64,000 bases of DNA from Prevotella sp. (GCA_017538105.1 JAFYJN010000045.1:1-64000), one strand, 5' to 3'; positions 53,276 through 62,674 are shown, counted from the first letter of the stretch. A program made the numbers and translations. Notes: generated by a model from the sequence alone, not told the origin.

Positions 53276-55714
53276 CCCATTGTTCATACTTGCCAGCAAT
53301 GCGTCGAGTGAAGCTTCATCTTGTATGAGCACCTCACGTGGCTTGGCGCCGCGTTGTGCTCCCACAATGCCGTGCTTTTCCAGGTCATCCATCAGACGGC
53401 CGGCACGGTTGTAGCCTATCTCGAACTTACGCTGTAACATGCTGGTGGAGCCTTGTTGGGTGGCGACAATCAACTTGGCGGCTTTGACAAACAGACTATC
53501 GGCGCCACTCACCATCACCTCGCCATCCTCGCCGAAGGCGACCTCGCTCTCTTCTACGGCGGGCTCAGGCAGCTGCAGGGGCTCCACAGGACCGGGCTGC
53601 TCCTCGATGTACTGGGCGATGCGTTCCACCTCGGGGGTGTCGATGAACGCGCACTGTACACGCACGGGCTCGCTGCCATTGAGAATGAGCATGTCACCAC
53701 GACCCACGAGTTGGTTGGCGCCCGGACGGTCCAGAATGGTGCGCGAGTCGATCATGGCGCTCACCTTGAAGGCCATGCGTCCGGGGAAGTTGGCCTTGAT
53801 AGTACCGGTGATGATATTCGTGGTGGGACGTTGCGTGGCGATAATCATATGGATGCCTACGGCACGGGCCAGCTGGGCGATACGGGCGATGGGCAGCTCT
53901 ATCTCCTTGCCGGCGGTCATGATGAGGTCGCCGAACTCGTCGATGATCACAACGATGTAGGGCATGTACTCATGGCCTGCCGAAAGGTTCAGCTGGTGGT
54001 TCACATACTTACGGTTGTATTCCTTGATATTGCGCGTGCCGGCAAGCTTCAGCATGTCGTAGCGGTGGTCCATCAGCGTGCACAGGCTCTTCAGCGTGCG
54101 TACCACCTTTTGAACATCGGTGATGATGGGTTCTTCGTCAAAATCCACCGAGGCCATGAAATGGTCGGCTATCGGTGAATAGACGCTGAACTCCACCTTC
54201 TTGGGGTCTATGAGCACAAACTTCAACTCGTTGGGGTGCTTCTTGTAGAGCAACGAGGCGATGATGGCGTTCAGACCCACCGACTTTCCTTGACCAGTGG
54301 CGCCGGCCACCAACAGGTGGGGTATCTTGGCCAGGTCGAGCATATATACCTCGTTGGTGATGGTTTTGCCCAATGCGATGGGCAATTCCATCGTCGTCTC
54401 CTGGAATTTCTTCGAGTTGAGTATGCTCTCCATCGACACAATCTTCGGCTTTGCATTCGGTACCTCGATGCCGATGGTGCCCTTGCCGGGGATGGGGGCG
54501 ATGATGCGGATGCCCAAGGCGGCAAGGCTCAGGGCGATGTCATCCTCCAGGTTCTTGATGCGCTTGATGCGCACTCCTTCGGCGGGGACAATCTCGTAAA
54601 GGGTGATGGTGGGGCCCACCGTGGCGCGTATCTCGCTGATCTGTACGCCATAGCTGTTCAGCACTTCCACGATACGTTTCTTGTTGGCCATCTGCTCGGC
54701 CTCGTCGATATAGTGTTTGCTGTCGTCGCTGCTCTTGTCCAGCAGACTGAGCGTTGGGTATTTATAACGTGTGAAAGGCTCCTTCGGGTTGATGGGGGTG
54801 GAAAGGTCGTCGTCGAGCGTCATCACCTTGCCGTGGGCCTTCTCTTCGTCGGCACCTACAGCGACGGTCATGCCAGGCTCGCCATTTCCCTGTTGCCGGC
54901 CTCTCTTCCTGCTGGAAGAACCTGCCGTTTCTGACTCATCGTCGCCATTGCCAACTACGATACCATTGTCGGTAAACCTAACGGTCTGTTCCTCTGGGTC
55001 CTCAAAGGTGTCGGGGTCGGGCTCGACATGAGTCAAATAATCCTCTTTCTGCGACTGGTTGTTGGTGATGGTGAAAGGTATCTTGCGAACGATGCGCATG
55101 GGGTCGAGGATATTGCGGACCACATTGATGGTCTCGGAACTGAGATAGGTCAAGAAGGCCAGGGCCACCACCACGAGAAGGGCTATTAGACCGGGTGACC
55201 CGATGATGTTCTCTATCCACTGGGCACAGTACATGCCATGGTCGCCGCCGGGATTGAACACGCTCTCGCCAAAAATGGGGGTGAACAGCTTGGCAAAGGC
55301 TACGGAGCACCACACCATCGTCAGTGTCAGACCGAAGAACCACTTCAACAGGTTGATGTTCTTGTACGTGCCGCTGAGTTTCAGCGAACACATAATCATG
55401 AACACGGGGATGAGGAAAGCACTGATGCCGAAACAACGGCTGATGAAGAAGTGGGAGACATAGGCGCCTATCGAACCGCAGATGTTCTGGAAACTACGGC
55501 TCGCATTCTGCAACTCTCCTTCTTGGGGTGCCAACACCAGACTCTGGTCCTCGCCACCGGTGCTGAAATAGGACACGAAGGCGATGATCAAATAGATGGC
55601 CACCACAAATAACAGGATGGACAATATGAACTTGGTCTTCTCACTGTTGAAAAAATGGAAGCCCAAGGATTCAAAATATGTTTTTTGCTTGTCTTTATTT
55701 CTTTTCTTTGCCAT
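53273..55714 (-). CDS. ftsK: DNA translocase FtsK/SpoIIIE
   Basis: An 813-residue protein; start at ATG 55714 (MAKKRNKDKQKTYFESLGFHFF), the longer frame running into the promoter. Four helices in the N-terminal ~200 residues, a linker (about 230-330), then the motor: Walker A GATGQGKSVGLNA, Walker B VVIIDEFGDL and the RTILDRPGANQLVGRGDML segment, ending with the gamma winged helix (RKFEIGYNRAGRLMDDLEKHGIVG) that reads polar KOPS-type sequences. It pumps chromosome DNA to resolve dimers at division. Followed by lolA. Confidence 0.97.
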   Translation of the reverse strand: MAKKRNKDKQKTYFESLGFHFFNSEKTKFILSILLFVVAIYLIIAFVSYFSTGGEDQSLVLAPQEGELQNASRSFQNICGSIGAYVSHFFISRCFGISAFLIPVFMIMCSLKLSGTYKNINLLKWFFGLTLTMVWCSVAFAKLFTPIFGESVFNPGGDHGMYCAQWIENIIGSPGLIALLVVVALAFLTYLSSETINVVRNILDPMRIVRKIPFTITNNQSQKEDYLTHVEPDPDTFEDPEEQTVRFTDNGIVVGNGDDESETAGSSSRKRGRQQGNGEPGMTVAVGADEEKAHGKVMTLDDDLSTPINPKEPFTRYKYPTLSLLDKSSDDSKHYIDEAEQMANKKRIVEVLNSYGVQISEIRATVGPTITLYEIVPAEGVRIKRIKNLEDDIALSLAALGIRIIAPIPGKGTIGIEVPNAKPKIVSMESILNSKKFQETTMELPIALGKTITNEVYMLDLAKIPHLLVAGATGQGKSVGLNAIIASLLYKKHPNELKFVLIDPKKVEFSVYSPIADHFMASVDFDEEPIITDVQKVVRTLKSLCTLMDHRYDMLKLAGTRNIKEYNRKYVNHQLNLSAGHEYMPYIVVIIDEFGDLIMTAGKEIELPIARIAQLARAVGIHMIIATQRPTTNIITGTIKANFPGRMAFKVSAMIDSRTILDRPGANQLVGRGDMLILNGSEPVRVQCAFIDTPEVERIAQYIEEQPGPVEPLQLPEPAVEESEVAFGEDGEVMVSGADSLFVKAAKLIVATQQGSTSMLQRKFEIGYNRAGRLMDDLEKHGIVGAQRGAKPREVLIQDEASLDALLASMNNG

Positions 55715-55734
55715 GTAAGTCGTCAATTTTACTG

Positions 55735-55793
55735 CAAAAGTAAAGGAAAAAACTAACAAAAGACTACAAATTCACCTTTTTTTTCTAAATTTG
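55735..55793. promoter_or_regulatory. Divergent promoters of ftsK and the exonuclease
   Basis: Minus strand TACTTTTG (55735-55742) for ftsK; plus strand TAAATTTG (55786-55793) for the gene at 55813. Confidence 0.55.
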
Positions 55794-55812
55794 CAACATC
55801 TAACAATGATTT

Positions 55813-56463
55813 ATGAAAAAAATCCTATTCAACAAATATGATAAGGCATGGATTGCCGAACTGCCCAGCATCGTCTTCGAGGGTCCCATACGTGTGGTCT
55901 TCTCACAACAAGAGGCCGAAAAGGCGGTCGACTATTTGCTCGCGCAGCCCATACTCGGTATAGACACGGAAACGAAACCTTCGTTTAAGAAAGGGCGCAC
56001 CAACATGGTGTCGCTGCTTCAGGTGAGCACGCTCGAACAGTGCTTCCTTTTCCGCATCAACCGTCTGGGTATGCCGCCATCAATCATCAGGTTTCTGGAG
56101 GACGACACGGTGCTGAAGGTGGGACTGTCGCTGCACGACGATATCCTGTCGCTACAACGAAGGGCTGACTTCACGCCGGGACTGTTCATCGACCTGCAGG
56201 ACCACATGAAGGAACTGGGAATCGAAGACCTCAGCCTGCAGAAGCTCTATGCCAACTTCTTCCATGAGAAGATTAGCAAGAACCAACGCCTCACCAATTG
56301 GGACATTGACATTTTCACGGAACGACAGAAACGTTATGCGGCCACCGACGCATGGGCATGCTTGAGAATCTATTACGAATATCTTCGGCTGAAGGCCACC
56401 GGCGATTACGAACTCCGCATCGTACCTGAGGATGAACATCCAACCATCTCTCAAACCCAATAA
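55813..56463 (+). CDS. RNase D-like 3'-5' exonuclease
   Basis: A 216-residue single-domain DEDDy exonuclease: ILGIDTETKP (D51, E53), VGLSLHDDILSLQ (third Asp), and RYAATDAWACL (Y-x3-D motif). It lacks the HRDC domains of full RNase D, so it is closer to the short WRN-like 3'-5' exonucleases. Acts on RNA or DNA ends; target not known. Upstream of the RlmI-like gene with a 10-nt repeat array between. Confidence 0.9.
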   Translation: MKKILFNKYDKAWIAELPSIVFEGPIRVVFSQQEAEKAVDYLLAQPILGIDTETKPSFKKGRTNMVSLLQVSTLEQCFLFRINRLGMPPSIIRFLEDDTVLKVGLSLHDDILSLQRRADFTPGLFIDLQDHMKELGIEDLSLQKLYANFFHEKISKNQRLTNWDIDIFTERQKRYAATDAWACLRIYYEYLRLKATGDYELRIVPEDEHPTISQTQ

Positions 56464-56480
56464 TAACATAATAACAACAT

Positions 56481-56530
56481 AGGTTTCCCTAAAACCACCT
56501 AGGATTACCTAGAATCACCTAGTATTGCCT
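56481..56530 (+). repeat. 10-nt tandem repeat array
   Basis: Five units in register, with consensus AGNATNACCT: AGGTTTCCCT, AAAACCACCT, AGGATTACCT, AGAATCACCT, AGTATTGCCT. Lies after the exonuclease stop (56463), 24 bases before the RlmI-like ATG (56555). The frame that reads through the array from TTG 56525 is not a gene start. Confidence 0.8.
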
Positions 56531-56554
56531 AATCCTAAAATCCCCTCAAAAACA

Positions 56555-57736
56555 ATGACATACAAAAACATATATCTCAAAAAAGGAAAAGAAGAGAGTC
56601 TGCGCCGATACCACCCTTGGGTTTTCTCCGGGGCGATTGCCCGCATGGATGAGGACATCCAGGAGGGTGAGGTGGTAAGAGTGCTCGACCACAGTGGCAA
56701 TTTCCTTGCCGTAGGGCATTTCCAGCAGGGCACCATCATGGTTCGTGTGCTTTCTTTTTCCGATGTGGTTATTGACGCGTCGTTTTGGTCCGACAGACTG
56801 CAACGGGCTTATGAGGTGCGAAAGGCTCTGTCGCTCCAGCGCGACGACAACAATACGTTTCGGCTGGTGCATGGTGAAGGCGATTTCATGCCGGGCCTGG
56901 TCGTCGACTGCTACGGCGACACGGCGGTCATGCAGGCGCACAGCGTGGGCATCCACTGTGAAAGAAGGGTGATAGCCGAACAGCTGGTGAAGGTCGCGGA
57001 GGGACATATCCGAAACGTCTATTATAAGAGCGAGACAACGCTGACAGCCCGGGTGGCACAGCAGATGGAGAACCAATTCCTTGTCGGCGAGGGGGACACT
57101 GATGTGGCCATGGAAAATGGCTTGTGTTTCCATGTCGACTGGCTCAAAGGACAGAAAACGGGATTTTTCGTCGACCAGCGTGAGAACCGTTCCTTGCTCG
57201 AACACTATGCAAAGGGTAGGGCGGTGCTAAACATGTTCTGCTACACCGGGGGCTTCTCGTTCTACGCCATGAGGGGCGGGGCGCGTCTGGTCCATTCTGT
57301 CGACAGCAGCGCAAAAGCCATCGAACTGACCAACGCCAATGTGCAACTGAATTTCCCCGATGACAACCGCCACAAGGCGTTCTGCGACGACGCGTTTAAA
57401 TTTCTCAACCAGGCCGAGGACACCTACGACCTCATCATTCTCGACCCGCCGGCGTTTGCCAAACACCGTGGGGCACTCCACAACGCACTGAAAGGCTATA
57501 CACGACTGAACGCACGGGCGTTCGAAATCATTCAGCCGGGAGGCATCCTTTTCACTTTCAGCTGCTCCCAAGTGGTCAGTAAAGACCAGTTTCGTATGGC
57601 GGTGTTCACGGCGGCGGCACAGAGTGGACGACGGGTGCGTATCCTCCACCAACTCCACCAACCGGCCGACCACCCCATCAATATCTACCATCCCGAAGGG
57701 GAATACCTCAAGGGGTTGGTCCTCTATGTGGAATAA
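56555..57736 (+). CDS. RlmI-like rRNA cytosine methyltransferase
   Basis: A 393-residue class I SAM methyltransferase of the RlmI/YccW group; start at ATG 56555 (MTYKNIYLKKGKEESLRRYHPWVFSGAI). N-terminal PUA domain (about 1-75), then the Rossmann catalytic part with LNMFCYTGGFSFYAMRGGA (SAM-binding motif I), DLIILDPPAFAKH (DPPAF motif) and FTFSCSQVVSK (Cys in the motif). In E. coli RlmI makes 5-methylcytosine at position 1962 of 23S rRNA; the same substrate is likely. Followed after 27 bases by tilS. Confidence 0.93.
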   Translation: MTYKNIYLKKGKEESLRRYHPWVFSGAIARMDEDIQEGEVVRVLDHSGNFLAVGHFQQGTIMVRVLSFSDVVIDASFWSDRLQRAYEVRKALSLQRDDNNTFRLVHGEGDFMPGLVVDCYGDTAVMQAHSVGIHCERRVIAEQLVKVAEGHIRNVYYKSETTLTARVAQQMENQFLVGEGDTDVAMENGLCFHVDWLKGQKTGFFVDQRENRSLLEHYAKGRAVLNMFCYTGGFSFYAMRGGARLVHSVDSSAKAIELTNANVQLNFPDDNRHKAFCDDAFKFLNQAEDTYDLIILDPPAFAKHRGALHNALKGYTRLNARAFEIIQPGGILFTFSCSQVVSKDQFRMAVFTAAAQSGRRVRILHQLHQPADHPINIYHPEGEYLKGLVLYVE

Positions 57737-57763
57737 GCGCAAACATTCATGTAATCCGTTCCG

Positions 57764-59122
57764 ATGATGCATCCTTCGTCCACTAATACCCTCCCAGCCA
57801 AGGTGTCGGCATTCATTGCCAAACATCAGTTGCTCCAGCCAGATAACCTTTATCTGGTCGCTCTTTCCGGAGGCTGTGACAGCGTGGCATTGTTGTTGAT
57901 AATGAAGGAATTGGGCTATAAGGTTGAAGCGACACATTGCAACTTCATGCTTCGTGGCGAAGAGTCGATGCGCGACGAACGGTTCTGCCATGATCTGTGT
58001 CAACGCCTGCACATCCCCTTTCATACCATCCATTTCGACACCCGCACCTATGCCTCGCTTCATAAGATAAGCATCGAGATGGCGGCGCGCGAGTTGCGAT
58101 ATACCCATTTCAATAAACTCTGCCGTGATATAGGGGCTGACGGTGTGTGTGTGGCGCACCATATGGACGACTCCGTGGAGACGATTTTGCTCAACCTCAT
58201 CCGTGGTACGGGACTCCATGGCCTGACGGGCATCGCACCAAAACGCGACATCATTATCCGACCGCTGCTTGCTGTGCGTAGGGATGAATTGCGAAAGTAC
58301 CTAAAAGAAAAGAATCAGGATTATGTTGACGACAGCTCCAATTTCGTGCCCGATGTACACCGCAACCTATTGCGTCTCAAGGTCTTCCCGCTGTTGAAAG
58401 AAATCAATCCTGCCTTTGTTGAAAATATCGACCGTTGTGCGGGGTTCCTGCAGGAGGTGGAGCGGGTCTATGATGATACCATCGATGACATGGCCGCTAA
58501 GGCGCAACTGCCGAACTGTGACAACTTCGTGGTGGCACGTATCCAGAAAAAAGCGGTTCAAAACGAAGGGGTGCTCTTCAAACTACTTGCTCCCTATGGC
58601 TTCAACCCTACACAGATAGAGAATATTTTCTCGCATCTGTCATCATCTCAGAAAAAACGTTTCCTTTCGCCTACTCACGAACTGTTGGTGGATACCGAAG
58701 TGATGGAGGTGTTGCTACTGGACCATAACCTGCCCACACCCCTGAAGATACCGGAAACGGGAACGTATATTATTTGCGAAGCGGAACGTATCCGACTGAC
58801 AGTCTTTGACAAACCCACAGATTTCTCATGGAGTACTTCAACCCACATCGTACACCTCGATGCCGAAAAGATTCGATTCCCGCTGACCCTCCGTCATGTG
58901 GAAAATGGCGACCGCTTCCGACCGTTCGGCATGACGGGAACCAAGTTGCTCAGCGATTTCCTTACCGACCTTAAATTGTCAACGGCGGAGAAACGCCACC
59001 AGTGGCTTCTCGTCGATGCCGACGACCGCATCCTCTGGGTTGTCAACTGCCGCATCGACCACCGCTTCCGTGTCACCACCGACACCACACAAATACTGGA
59101 AATCGAATTTCTTGCCACATAA
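57764..59122 (+). CDS. tilS: tRNA(Ile)-lysidine synthase
   Basis: A 452-residue enzyme. PP-loop SGGCDSVAL (35-43) for ATP, the TilS N-terminal domain (about 30-250: KVEATHCNFMLRGEES, VAHHMDDSVETILLNLIRGTGLHGL), and the C-terminal TilS domains (about 330-450, FRPFGMTGTKLLSDFLTDLKL). It turns C34 of the tRNA-Ile CAU anticodon into lysidine so that AUA is read as Ile. 28 bases after the methyltransferase. Confidence 0.96.
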   Translation: MMHPSSTNTLPAKVSAFIAKHQLLQPDNLYLVALSGGCDSVALLLIMKELGYKVEATHCNFMLRGEESMRDERFCHDLCQRLHIPFHTIHFDTRTYASLHKISIEMAARELRYTHFNKLCRDIGADGVCVAHHMDDSVETILLNLIRGTGLHGLTGIAPKRDIIIRPLLAVRRDELRKYLKEKNQDYVDDSSNFVPDVHRNLLRLKVFPLLKEINPAFVENIDRCAGFLQEVERVYDDTIDDMAAKAQLPNCDNFVVARIQKKAVQNEGVLFKLLAPYGFNPTQIENIFSHLSSSQKKRFLSPTHELLVDTEVMEVLLLDHNLPTPLKIPETGTYIICEAERIRLTVFDKPTDFSWSTSTHIVHLDAEKIRFPLTLRHVENGDRFRPFGMTGTKLLSDFLTDLKLSTAEKRHQWLLVDADDRILWVVNCRIDHRFRVTTDTTQILEIEFLAT

Positions 59123-59164
59123 TAAAAAACACACGCAAGATAGCGGGTTTTCACATTATTTTTG

Positions 59165-59172
59165 TATTTTTG
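59165..59172 (+). promoter_or_regulatory. Promoter -7 box of the 59241 gene
   Basis: TATTTTTG, exact match, 69 bases before the ATG. Confidence 0.55.
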
Positions 59173-59240
59173 CAGCACAAAGCATGTGAAACACCTATGC
59201 ATTGAGCATTTTGAAGAATCAACCAACAAAATATTGAACC

Positions 59241-60134
59241 ATGAAAGAAAACCAGACAAATCTAAAGACATCCCCTGAAGAGGCCTCTCCGTCCAATAAC
59301 GACCAATGGATGAAAGTGACCGTAGGCGCTGTGGCGGGCATCCTGTTGGGTGGCGGCTCCATCTATGCGGCCACACAAGCCGATGACACTTCTACTATCG
59401 AGGACGCGCTGGCCACTGCCGGCACCGCAGTGGGAGACATTGCGGTGGAAGACAATAGCGAGGCTGCTCCCGAGTCTGAACAGGCTGCTCCATCGCCGGC
59501 CGTCGCCCCCACCATCTACACCTCTGCTCCTGTGGCTCATGTCTCCAACAATCTCTCGTTTCCCGAGGCGTTTGCGTCGGCACGTGCCCAGGTGGGTCCC
59601 GGCGGCGTCTTCTCGTGGCATGGCGGCGTCTATGGCACGTATTACGAAACGGAATGGGATGCCATGTCCGACGGACAAAGGATGGAATATGCGCAATCCG
59701 TGCATACCGAGGTGACGCCTCGTGTCTATATCGAGCAACATCCTATCGCCGAGGTTCACTACCATGAACCCGACGTAGTAATCATCGACCATCATGAGCC
59801 CGACGTGGTGGTCATCAACCATCCTGACGACGATATGCATGTGGTGGCGCGTGGCACCGTGGGTGGACACGAGGCCGTGGCGTTGGATGTGACGGGCAAT
59901 GATGATGCCGACGTGATGATCATCGATGCCGACGATTCACATTCGCTCACCGAGCCCGATGTGGTCATCGACACCGCGGGCAATGTGGCGACGGTGGGTG
60001 ATATTGTCTCGGGTGCAGCTCCAATCCAACAGGATTATTCTATTGACACACCAGACCCCGTGGCCCATTCGGAGACTCCGGATGTGGCTCCCGAAATGCC
60101 CGACTATATGGATGATGCGGGTGTCGTGTTGTAA
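59241..60134 (+). CDS. Single-pass membrane protein with His/Asp-rich outer region
   Basis: A 297-residue protein of no family I recognise. Residues 1-25 are hydrophilic, a hydrophobic segment follows (about 26-45, VTVGAVAGILLGGGSIYAAT), then an acidic Ala/Pro-rich linker, a compact section (FPEAFASARAQVGPGGVFSWHGGVYGTYYETEWDAM) and, from about 165, a His/Asp/Glu-rich repeat: HEPDVVIIDHHEPDVV, VINHPDDDMHVV. Topology puts the repeats outside the cytoplasm, where clustered His/Asp could bind metal. Next downstream come the FHA protein and the kinase on the same strand, 53 and 537 bases away, so it may belong with them. The FSWHGGVYGTYYETEW phrase resembles a small motif seen in hypothetical proteins of the phylum; I cannot confirm this. 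Confidence 0.7.
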   Translation: MKENQTNLKTSPEEASPSNNDQWMKVTVGAVAGILLGGGSIYAATQADDTSTIEDALATAGTAVGDIAVEDNSEAAPESEQAAPSPAVAPTIYTSAPVAHVSNNLSFPEAFASARAQVGPGGVFSWHGGVYGTYYETEWDAMSDGQRMEYAQSVHTEVTPRVYIEQHPIAEVHYHEPDVVIIDHHEPDVVVINHPDDDMHVVARGTVGGHEAVALDVTGNDDADVMIIDADDSHSLTEPDVVIDTAGNVATVGDIVSGAAPIQQDYSIDTPDPVAHSETPDVAPEMPDYMDDAGVVL

Positions 60135-60187
60135 ATCGTCTTCAGCAACCGTTTTTCATGGGGTAAGGGGATACAATTGTTTTTGAT

Positions 60188-60661
60188 ATGGATACAAAAA
60201 AAGTGACATGCGCTACTTGCGGTGTGAGCTTGAAAGTTACCAATTCGAAGAATGAGGCGGTGAAAGTCATCTCATGTCCGAGATGTGGCAGTAAGATAGA
60301 AGTGGATTTCGAGGAGGACAAGACGGTCATAGGCACTGTCCCCAAAATATCACGAGCGCTGCTGGTGATGAACGGTCAGTCCTTCGAGCTTCAGATGGGT
60401 GCCAACATCGTGGGTCGCCAATCGATGACATCCGAAGCCAACATCAAACTTCCTGTCAATGATCCTTACATGAGCCGTCAACATGCGCTTGTCCAGGTGA
60501 CAAAAGTGAATGATAGGCTTTGCGTGACCCTCTCCAATTACAAAAACAAAAATGCCACTTTGGTCAATGGGGTGGAACTGCGCCAGTCCGATGAAGTGGT
60601 CCTCAACCATGGCGATGAAATCGTCATGGGCGACACCACCATGAAAATTGTGATGAAATAA
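60188..60661 (+). CDS. Zinc-ribbon plus FHA-domain protein
   Basis: A 157-residue cytoplasmic protein. Residues 8-33 hold CATC and CPRC (C8, C11, C30, C33), a zinc ribbon; the FHA domain covers about 55-155 with GRQSMTSE, NDPYMSRQHALV and NKNATLVNG, the phosphothreonine-binding loop residues (R77, S96, N122-type). FHA domains read Thr-phosphorylated partners. It is 10 bases upstream of the kinase gene, so the kinase is the obvious partner; the phosphorylated ligand may be the kinase itself or the 59241 protein. Confidence 0.9.
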   Translation: MDTKKVTCATCGVSLKVTNSKNEAVKVISCPRCGSKIEVDFEEDKTVIGTVPKISRALLVMNGQSFELQMGANIVGRQSMTSEANIKLPVNDPYMSRQHALVQVTKVNDRLCVTLSNYKNKNATLVNGVELRQSDEVVLNHGDEIVMGDTTMKIVMK

Positions 60662-60671
60662 ACTCACGGAT

Positions 60672-62570
60672 ATGTCAGATATCAACCTTTCCTCCATGCT
60701 GCCCGTGGGCACGATGCTCAAGGACACCTACCGCATTGAAGGCTTTCTATCATCTGGCGGCTTCGGCAACACGTATGTGGCAACGAACTTCACTTTCAAC
60801 GAGAAAGTGGCAGTGAAAGAATTCTTCCTGCGTGGTGTCAACCTCCGCGACGGCGAGAGCACCGTCAGCGTGAGCAACCCCGACAACCGTGCTCTCTTCG
60901 ACGAACAGCTGGAGAAGTTCCGTAAGGAGGCCCAGCGCATCCGCCGGTTGCGCTCACCGCATGTCGTTCGTGTGCATGACCTGTTCAATGCCAACGGCAC
61001 GGCCTATTACGTGATGGACTATATCGACGGTGAGAGCCTGGCGGCCCGCCTTCGCCGTACGCAGCAGCCGCTGAGCGAATCCGAGGCGATGGGCTATTTC
61101 AGCCAGGTGCTCGACGCCCTGGAAGCCATTCACGCCGCCGGCCTGTGCCACATGGACTTGAAGCCCGACAACGTCATGGTGGACAAGGAGGACAACGCCG
61201 TGCTCATCGACTTCGGTGCGAGCAAGAAGATAGCAAGCGACCAGCTGACATCCACGGTGCCGGGCGTGAGCTACACCAACGGCTACGCCCCTCCTGAGCA
61301 GTTGGAGTCGGACATGGACAATTTCGGTCCGTGGACGGACATCTACGCTTTGGGCGCAACGCTCTACAAGCTGCTTACCAACCGCAAGCCTCCCATGCCT
61401 TCGGCCATCTATTCCGACCCGACGCCCGACAAGTGTCGCTCGCTAAAGTTCCCCGAAGGTGTCAGCGAACAGACGCGCCAACTCGTCAGGAGACTGATGA
61501 CGGTGGTGTGGCACGAACGTCCCCAGTCGGTGGCTGATGTGCGTAGGATGATGGGACAGGCGGAACAGACGGAACAGACGGAACAGAGAACGACTGAATA
61601 TAAGCCGCAAGAAACCATTTTTGTCGGTGATTTGGACTTGACTGATGATGAAGAAGTCCCCACTCTGGTAAGGAACAAATCTCAAATAGAGAATAACACA
61701 GACAATTCCTATTCCTACGAAGAATATGAAGATGGTGGTTCCAATTCCCGCAAATGGATATTTGCAATTATTGGAGTTTTGGCGACTGCAGTTATTGTTT
61801 TTGTGTTCTTACTATTAAATCCCAATAGAAAAGAATCTACTTCAAGTCAAAATGCATCGGAGGTTTCTGAACTATCCACTATAGATAAGAAATACGCAAT
61901 AGCCACCGCTGAGACGGGGACGGTAAACATCCGCCAAAGTCCATCAAAAGATGCCCCTATTTTGGATAAGTTGACGTATGATGGTTCACCAGCTGAAGTA
62001 CTTTCCAAAGAAAGCAATTGGTATAGGGTGAAGTTGGGCTCTGTAGAAGGATATGTTAATGGCTCGTATGTTTACAGTGGTAGTAATGATGAGATAGAAG
62101 CATATAAAAAAGCAGTAAAAATGCCTTCTCTTCAGAAATTGATTGAACTTTTTTATAATAGAGATAATACTGCATTTACTAATATTGGTTTCAAACTCAT
62201 TGATACAAAAACTGAATATGAGGATGATGGTATAGATGATGCTGATGGACCAGATATGGTGGCAAATACCACGGAAAAGTATTCTCTTCAATTTGTTCGT
62301 GTCAAGGAAGGGTCATCTGAGCTTGTGAACGGAACCATGGAGTTGGAAATGTTAACAGGATTACAAGAACATTTGAAAGTAAAATGTGATTCGGAAACTT
62401 GGAATATATTGCTAAGGCAAGCCAAAAATACTTATAAAAAAGGAGGCTTTAAGCCTAATGATTATTCATGTAGTTATAATAAGAATGATGATACTAATGG
62501 CCATATTATTGATGATACAATAATTAGTTTTAACGCAGGTAGTAATACTATAACTATTTACAACTTTTAG
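60672..62570 (+). CDS. Transmembrane Hanks-type kinase with C-terminal SH3-like domain (mosaic gene)
   Basis: A 632-residue protein: kinase domain (about 20-290), linker, helix (361-382), an SH3b-like domain (about 415-470; TVNIRQSPSKDAPILDKL, NWYRVKLGSVEGYV) and a further ~160-residue outer region of unknown fold. Motifs: SSGGFGNTY (28-35), VAVKEFF with K49, E86, HMDLKPDN (H160, D162, K164, N167), DFG 180-182. Met in place of Arg makes it non-RD, like the kinase at 30277. The DNA is GC-rich up to about 61590 and AT-rich afterwards; a 9-base repeat (EQT codons, about 61559-61588) marks the change. This suggests that the C-terminal half was acquired. SH3b domains often bind peptidoglycan, so a cell-wall signal is plausible. 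Confidence 0.9.
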   Translation: MSDINLSSMLPVGTMLKDTYRIEGFLSSGGFGNTYVATNFTFNEKVAVKEFFLRGVNLRDGESTVSVSNPDNRALFDEQLEKFRKEAQRIRRLRSPHVVRVHDLFNANGTAYYVMDYIDGESLAARLRRTQQPLSESEAMGYFSQVLDALEAIHAAGLCHMDLKPDNVMVDKEDNAVLIDFGASKKIASDQLTSTVPGVSYTNGYAPPEQLESDMDNFGPWTDIYALGATLYKLLTNRKPPMPSAIYSDPTPDKCRSLKFPEGVSEQTRQLVRRLMTVVWHERPQSVADVRRMMGQAEQTEQTEQRTTEYKPQETIFVGDLDLTDDEEVPTLVRNKSQIENNTDNSYSYEEYEDGGSNSRKWIFAIIGVLATAVIVFVFLLLNPNRKESTSSQNASEVSELSTIDKKYAIATAETGTVNIRQSPSKDAPILDKLTYDGSPAEVLSKESNWYRVKLGSVEGYVNGSYVYSGSNDEIEAYKKAVKMPSLQKLIELFYNRDNTAFTNIGFKLIDTKTEYEDDGIDDADGPDMVANTTEKYSLQFVRVKEGSSELVNGTMELEMLTGLQEHLKVKCDSETWNILLRQAKNTYKKGGFKPNDYSCSYNKNDDTNGHIIDDTIISFNAGSNTITIYNF

Positions 62571-62638
62571 AACTTATAATCCTATTCCTTCTACCGAAAA
62601 GAATCGCCTCATATAAGGCAATGGCTTTCGTGGATATC

Positions 62639-62674
62639 CTAACCCCTCCCTTGGGGAGGGATGGGGTGGGTTAA
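62639..62674. repeat. C-run/G-run repeat element at the kdsB end
   Basis: AACCCCTCCCTTGGGGAGGG continues to ATGGGGTGGGTTAA; it supplies the last ~10 codons of kdsB. Related to the element at 53241-53275; such C-run/G-run elements are scattered in Bacteroidota genomes. Confidence 0.75.

Noticed and set aside
54236..54934. 232-codon frame opposite ftsK (also 53453-54178)
   Set aside because: Antisense to the FtsK motor motifs.
61559..61588. ACGGAACAG triple repeat considered as a mobile-element target duplication
   Set aside because: It is an in-frame Glu-Gln-Thr codon repeat within the kinase linker; simple slippage explains it.
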